Shown here piece after piece: positions 7,011 to 10,122 of a DNA stretch of 10,122 nucleotides. How positions within the stretch are numbered: position 1 is the first letter of the stretch; each line of letters starts with the position of its first letter. Made by a program: the position numbers and the translations under genes. Source of the stretch: Clostridiales bacterium (GTDB lineage Bacteria > Bacillota > Clostridia > Oscillospirales > Oscillospiraceae); contig JAAYWX010000221.1 of assembly GCA_012516225.1 (NCBI GenBank), positions 1 to 10,122 on the forward strand, in the 5' to 3' direction. The notes under the pieces are model-generated. The model had not been told where the DNA came from. It saw nothing but the letters and a program-made list of their open reading frames with translations, and searched no databases.

Positions 7011-7901
7011 ATGCAAATTCAGGCAATAGAATCCTTCCTTATGGTTTATGAAACACAGAATATGAGCAGAGCAAGCGAAAGGCTGTATATTACACAGCAA
7101 TGCCTAAGCCGTCAGATAAAAGGAATAGAAAATGAGTTGGGAGTACAGCTTTTTATACGTCAAAAAACCGGAATGAAGCCTACGGAGATTTGCCGGAAGC
7201 TTTTTCCTGAGTTCAAAAAAATGATGACCAGTTATGAAAGCGCATGCCAAATTTGCAGCAATCAGAAAAATAAGAACATCCAAAAGCTGACTATTGCATT
7301 GGCAAATGGTATGTCTAACTATATAGATATTTCATCTCTCTCCTTGCTCGTAAAAAACTGCGTTGATCACGATCTCGTTATTGAGGAACGTCCGGCAGGA
7401 GAATGCAGCAAAATGCTTCTAAGCGGTGAAGCCGATATGGCCTTTCTTCTTGAACCATTTGATGATACCATGCTGGAGCATGTCCTCATCCGGCAAGACT
7501 TTGGCTGTATAGCTATGCACAAGAGCCACCCCCTTGCAAAAGAAACCGGACCTGTCCAGTTTTCTGCTCTCAATGGTCTTAAAATGGTCACCGGCGTCAA
7601 AACCAGTTGCGCAGCCGAACATTTCAAAAGATTCTGCGCCCAGTCTAACATATATCCCCAATGCGTTGCTTCTGTTATGAATACTACTGGCTTTGCAAAT
7701 AGTCTCAGTCAGGGTGACGTAGTTGTCACTATTTTGAGCTACGCCATACCACAGATTACCAATCCGGACGTGGTTATCAGAAAAGTAGTTGATCCTGTTC
7801 TCATGGGGAAATGTCATTGCTGCTTCCGCAGCGATGCTGAAAAGAAAGATCTTTTGCGTACGCTTATGTTTAAAATAAAAGAAAACTACGTTGTGGTTTG
7901 A
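7011..7901 (+). CDS. LysR family transcriptional regulator
   Basis: This is a DNA-binding regulator that responds to a small molecule; the product has 296 residues, typical for the family. The N-terminal winged helix-turn-helix occupies about 3-60, with the recognition region MSRASERLYITQQCLSRQI (18-36) and the family signature ENELGVQLF (40-48). A linker helix follows (about 60-85), then a two-lobed periplasmic-binding-protein-like effector domain (about 92-290, with SGEADMAFL near 138-146 and GDVVVTILSYAI near 235-246). ATG 7011 is chosen because AAGGCGG (6996-7002) lies eight bases before it; the in-frame GTG at 7002 overlaps that site. It is transcribed away from the Fe-S oxidoreductase gene with a 189-base gap, the classic arrangement in which the LysR protein controls its neighbour. 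The effector ligand is unknown. Confidence 0.93.
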   Translation: MQIQAIESFLMVYETQNMSRASERLYITQQCLSRQIKGIENELGVQLFIRQKTGMKPTEICRKLFPEFKKMMTSYESACQICSNQKNKNIQKLTIALANGMSNYIDISSLSLLVKNCVDHDLVIEERPAGECSKMLLSGEADMAFLLEPFDDTMLEHVLIRQDFGCIAMHKSHPLAKETGPVQFSALNGLKMVTGVKTSCAAEHFKRFCAQSNIYPQCVASVMNTTGFANSLSQGDVVVTILSYAIPQITNPDVVIRKVVDPVLMGKCHCCFRSDAEKKDLLRTLMFKIKENYVVV

Positions 7902-7926
7902 TAAAACAAACAGCGTAATTATACAT

Positions 7927-7966
7927 AACCCTCGTCTTTTCACACATTCAAAAGGCGAGGGTTTTG
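7927..7966 (+). terminator. Intrinsic terminator after lysR
   Basis: AACCCTCGTCTTTT (7927-7940) pairs with AAAAGGCGAGGGTT (7950-7963) over 14 positions with a single T-G wobble and a nine-base loop. Only four T residues (7962-7965) follow. It begins 26 bases after the lysR stop and is its likely terminator. Confidence 0.75.
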
Positions 7967-8178
7967 TATATCCGAAAAAAGGTTTAAAAAACGATAACGG
8001 TACTCTGTAGCGTTAGTCTTATGGTTTTGCCCTTCCGTTATCAAATTTGCTAAACATCCCGAATTTTAATGCCATAAATAGCAAATGCGGACAGCTTGGC
8101 AACTGTCCGCATTTGCTGTCTGCACTGTTTTTCGCATAGAATCTATACGTACGCACAGCGCACCCACAATTTTCTTGT
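7967..8178. other. Non-coding gap between lysR and abrB-like gene
   Basis: No open frame here resembles a protein. An AT-rich stretch is followed by a widely spaced inverted repeat, GATAACGG (7993-8000) with CCGTTATC (8035-8042), enclosing 34 bases, and then by the perfect hairpin at 8080-8117. No promoter leading to an obvious small RNA could be recognised with confidence. Confidence 0.5.
8080..8117 (-). terminator. Perfect 15-bp hairpin, probable terminator of the abrB-like gene
   Basis: AGCAAATGCGGACAG (8080-8094) and CTGTCCGCATTTGCT (8103-8117) are exact reverse complements around the loop CTTGGCAA. Read on the minus strand it lies 61 bases past the stop of the abrB-like gene and is followed by ATTTATGGCATTAAAATT, T-rich but without a clean T run. 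It may be an imperfect terminator, a 3' stabilising structure, or a copy of a dispersed palindromic repeat. The structure is certain; the role is inferred. Confidence 0.5.
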
Positions 8179-8424
8179 TTATTTTGCTTCTTCAAGAGCC
8201 TTTATGCATTCTCTGCAGATGTTTTTGCCCTTGTAAACTATTACATCACGAGCATTATCACAGAAAATGCAGGCAGGCTGATATTTTCGCAGAATAATGG
8301 AGTCATCGTCAACATATATCTCCAAAGAGTCCTTTTCCGCGATATCCAGGGTTCGGCGAAGTTCGATGGGCAGAACGATACGGCCAAGTTCATCTACTTT
8401 TCTCACAATTCCTGTTGATTTCAT
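8179..8424 (-). CDS. abrB: AbrB family transition-state regulator with Cys4 tail
   Basis: This is a small dimeric or tetrameric DNA-binding protein; AbrB in Bacillus represses stationary-phase and sporulation genes during growth. The product has 81 residues. Residues 1-50 carry the swapped-hairpin DNA-binding domain and are nearly identical in pattern to Bacillus AbrB (STGIVRKVDELGRIVLPIE, then EIYVDD). Unlike Bacillus AbrB, the C-terminal part (51-81) has CIFC and CREC pairs (C52, C55, C70, C73), which look like a small zinc-binding finger. ATG 8422-8424 is preceded by AGGGGAGG (8433-8440) at eight bases. A near-consensus sigma-A promoter lies at 8491-8518. It is divergent from spmA, so it may control the spore-maturation genes and itself. 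The family is certain; equivalence to abrB rather than a paralogue such as abh is likely but not proven. Confidence 0.88.
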   Translation of the reverse strand: MKSTGIVRKVDELGRIVLPIELRRTLDIAEKDSLEIYVDDDSIILRKYQPACIFCDNARDVIVYKGKNICRECIKALEEAK

Positions 8425-8466
8425 ATAAAATGCCTCCCCTTATTTAGTTTTTGGTTTTCGCTTTTC

Positions 8467-8481
8467 GTAACTAATTGTTAC
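8467..8481. repeat. Short inverted repeat GTAAC-N5-GTTAC at the abrB transcription start
   Basis: GTAAC (8467-8471) and GTTAC (8477-8481) flank TAATT. The right arm with its flank, TTGTTACTT, recurs at 8556-8563 close to the spmA start as TGTTACTT. A second AT-rich dyad, TGAATT (8528-8533) with AATTCA (8543-8548), lies between them. AbrB proteins bind AT-rich DNA without a strict consensus, so these are only candidate sites. Confidence 0.35.
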
Positions 8482-8490
8482 TTAATTATA

Positions 8491-8518
8491 ATTATATCGT
8501 TATGACTATAGATGTCAA
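8491..8518 (-). promoter_or_regulatory. Strong sigma-A promoter of the abrB-like gene
   Basis: On the minus strand TTGACA... the -35 reads TTGACA at 8518-8513 and the -10 reads TATAAT at 8496-8491, both perfect matches, with a 16-base spacer. Transcription should start near 8484, leaving a leader of about 60 bases. The start overlaps GTAAC-TAATT-GTTAC (8467-8481), a short inverted repeat that could be an operator. Confidence 0.8.
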
Positions 8519-8585
8519 ACATTATTTTGAATTTTTATTATTAATTCACAATTTTTGTTACTTTTCACAACATTAAGGAATGGAG

Positions 8586-9176
8586 ATGGACATTATGCTA
8601 TTCAGTATAATAATAACTTTCATGGCAGCCTTTTCACTCATCTACGGATGTCTTAGTGGAAACCTTGCCGCCGTATCTGCCGCCGCGGCGGACGGTGCCA
8701 GAGAAGCGGTAAATTTGTGCACCTCATTGTGCGGAATGATATGCCTTTGGTCCGGAGTAATAGAACTTATGGCGCGTACAGGCTTGTCCGAAAGGCTGTC
8801 CGCGGCATTGCGCCCCGTACTTAAAAAGCTGTTTCCTTCCGCCGCAAAAGACCGTGAAACCATGGACGCCTTATCGACAAACGTATCAGCAAATCTTCTG
8901 GGACTCGGCAATGCCGCCACTCCTGCCGGAATAAAAGCCGCCAAGGGACTAAAACGACTTTCCGGCTTAAGCTCCGCTTCAAATGAGCTTTGTCTGCTTG
9001 TCGTTATGAACACCGCATCCATACAACTGCTGCCAACAACAATCGCTTCCCTGAGGGCATCGCTCGGAGCAAGCGCTCCTTTTGATATTCTCCCTGCAGT
9101 ATGGCTGTCTTCGCTGCTTTCGGTTTCCGCAGGAATACTGTCCGCAAAAATTTTTGAAAGGTTTTCAAAGCCATGA
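8586..9176 (+). CDS. spmA: Spore maturation protein A
   Basis: This is a membrane protein of the nucleoside-recognition (Gate) domain family that works with SpmB in dehydration of the spore core during late sporulation. The start at ATG 8586 gives 196 residues, the same length as Bacillus SpmA. AAGGA (8575-8579) lies six bases before it. ATG 8595, nine bases after GGAG (8582-8585), is a good alternative, while ATG 8580 directly abuts AAGGA. The first 25 residues form a hydrophobic segment. The family signature LGLGNAATPAGIKA is at 105-118, and NTASIQLLPTT follows at 142-152. Further membrane segments are at about 45-65, 135-155 and 170-188. The TGA stop overlaps the spmB start by ATGA, implying translational coupling. 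In Bacillus the pair is under sigma-E; I could not identify a convincing sigma-E promoter upstream, which is very AT-rich. Confidence 0.93.
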   Translation: MDIMLFSIIITFMAAFSLIYGCLSGNLAAVSAAAADGAREAVNLCTSLCGMICLWSGVIELMARTGLSERLSAALRPVLKKLFPSAAKDRETMDALSTNVSANLLGLGNAATPAGIKAAKGLKRLSGLSSASNELCLLVVMNTASIQLLPTTIASLRASLGASAPFDILPAVWLSSLLSVSAGILSAKIFERFSKP

Positions 9177-9694
9177 GGACTATAGGAGAAGTTGCCGTTC
9201 CACTGATTATAGTATCTGTCATGATTTATGCTTTAATTCATGGTACGGATGTTTTTTCCGGTATGACGGCAGGGGCAAAAGATGGGCTTAAAACCGTCCT
9301 TGGTATTGTTCCTGCTCTGATCGCTCTTTTGCCCTGTGTATATATGCTCAGGGCAAGCGGGGCTCTTGACGCTCTATGCAGTTTGCTGCGTCAGCCGCTT
9401 TCGCAAATAGGCATACCGCCGGAAACCGTACCTCTTATGCTTATCCGCCCGTTAAGCGGAAGCGGAGCGCTTGCCGTCGGAAGCGACATTATGAAACAAT
9501 GCGGTGCCGACTCTTTTGTTGGCCGCTGTGCCTCCGTCATGCTCGGTTCAACCGAAACCACGTTTTACGTAATTGCCGTTTATTTTGGTGCGGCCGGCAT
9601 TAAAAAGACCCGCCATGCTATTCCTGCCGCAATTATTGCAGATATAGTCGGCTTTATGTCTGCAGCGTTCTTCGTCCGGCTTTTTTGGGGTTAA
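9173..9694 (+). CDS. spmB: Spore maturation protein B
   Basis: This is the partner of SpmA, an integral membrane protein of the same Gate-domain group needed for normal spore core dehydration and heat resistance. The product has 173 residues, close to the usual 178. The first hydrophobic helix spans about 7-23 and others about 42-60, 128-142 and 150-170. Family motifs are present: RPLSGSGAL at 92-100 and GSTETTFYV at 125-133. The ATG at 9173 overlaps the spmA stop by four bases, and GAAAGG (9156-9161) lies within the spmA coding end. It runs convergently into argS, with only 32 bases between the two stops and no visible terminator. Confidence 0.95.
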   Translation: MRTIGEVAVPLIIVSVMIYALIHGTDVFSGMTAGAKDGLKTVLGIVPALIALLPCVYMLRASGALDALCSLLRQPLSQIGIPPETVPLMLIRPLSGSGALAVGSDIMKQCGADSFVGRCASVMLGSTETTFYVIAVYFGAAGIKKTRHAIPAAIIADIVGFMSAAFFVRLFWG

Positions 9695-9726
9695 CTTGGA
9701 TATAATACCGAAACAGAATTGCAACA

Positions 9727-10122
9727 TCACATTTTTTCCGGAGCGGTAACACCGATAATCGCAAGCGAGTTTGCTATAACGCGTCTTGTGCAGTCGCACA
9801 ATATAAGCCGCGCATCTCTCAAATCTGGTTCTGCATCTCTTATCCTGCAGTTGTTGTAAAACCTATGAAACCGTGCCGCAAGCTCCGTTACATACCTGTT
9901 GATGCGTGAAGGGTCATAGTCGCGTGCCGCCATGCGAATTTCCTCTGTAAACATGGCAAGCTGCTTAATAAGCTCCCGCTCCTGCTCCGTACTAAGAAGC
10001 GAAGCATCAGTCAAGCCCTCTGCCGGAACAGGATGTCCTTCTTCTTCCAGCATTGAAATAAGACTGCATATTCTCGCATGGGCATACTGCACATAGTAGA
10101 CCGGGTTTTCACTGTCCTGACG
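9727..10122 (-). CDS. argS: Arginyl-tRNA synthetase, C-terminal part (runs off the window)
   Basis: This is the class I aminoacyl-tRNA synthetase that charges tRNA-Arg. Only the last 131 codons are in the window; the frame is open to the right edge and upstream codons read NPVYYVQYAHARI, the conserved sequence before the anticodon-binding domain. The GTG at 10092 is an internal valine, not a start. What is present is the all-helical DALR domain with RFHRFYNNCR, LRDARLILCDCTRRVI and the typical ending LAIIGVTAPEKM, followed by TGA (9729-9727). No HIGH motif is visible because the catalytic part lies outside. It is convergent with spmB. Confidence 0.95.
   Translation of the reverse strand, partial: RQDSENPVYYVQYAHARICSLISMLEEEGHPVPAEGLTDASLLSTEQERELIKQLAMFTEEIRMAARDYDPSRINRYVTELAARFHRFYNNCRIRDAEPDLRDARLILCDCTRRVIANSLAIIGVTAPEKM

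Noticed and set aside
8085..8297. Plus-strand frame of 70 codons between lysR and abrB
   Set aside because: It starts within the perfect hairpin and runs antisense to the abrB-like coding region, with no ribosome site.

Overview
The window looks like chromosomal DNA of an anaerobic, endospore-forming member of the Clostridia (Firmicutes). The evidence is a complete spmA-spmB spore-maturation pair, an AbrB-type transition-state regulator, strong AGGAGG-like ribosome binding sites, near-consensus sigma-A promoters and a large multi-[4Fe-4S] flavoprotein typical of strict anaerobes. Base composition is moderate, with AT-rich intergenic gaps. I cannot name a genus. TGA is the normal stop of lysR, spmA and argS, so the genetic code appears standard.

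Layout. (1) 1-833 (+): 3' part of an inner-membrane permease of a nucleoside/simple-sugar type ABC importer, interrupted by an in-frame TGA at 636-638 and closed by a terminator at 866-904. (2) 968-2113 (+): an M20 metallopeptidase/deacylase with its own promoter. (3) 2398-4074 (+): a monocistronic gene with a near-perfect sigma-A promoter. It encodes an unusual protein with two tyrosine-recombinase-like domains in tandem, both lacking most catalytic residues, followed by two winged-helix domains. Terminators lie on both sides. (4) 4152-6821 (-): an 889-residue FAD/NAD(P)H iron-sulfur oxidoreductase of the GltD type with an extra N-terminal regulatory-looking and cysteine-rich region. It is divergent from (5) 7011-7901 (+), a LysR-type regulator. 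The 189-bp gap between them holds two face-to-face promoters and a 19-bp palindrome inside the lysR promoter. (6) 7902-8178: non-coding, with two strong hairpins. (7) 8179-8424 (-): abrB-like regulator with a Cys4 tail, divergent from (8) spmA-spmB (+, overlapping by ATGA). (9) 9727-10122 (-): C-terminal end of arginyl-tRNA synthetase, running off the right edge and convergent with spmB.

How the genes relate. Most are independent units with their own promoters and terminators. Two functional pairings can be inferred: the LysR regulator with the divergent oxidoreductase, and the AbrB-like regulator with the sporulation pair it faces. I saw no rRNA, tRNA, CRISPR array, insertion sequence or phage module. 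The item most deserving a second look is the tandem degenerate recombinase/winged-helix protein, which looks like an integrase fold repurposed as a DNA-binding regulator. Next are the premature TGA in the permease and the fused N-terminus of the oxidoreductase.
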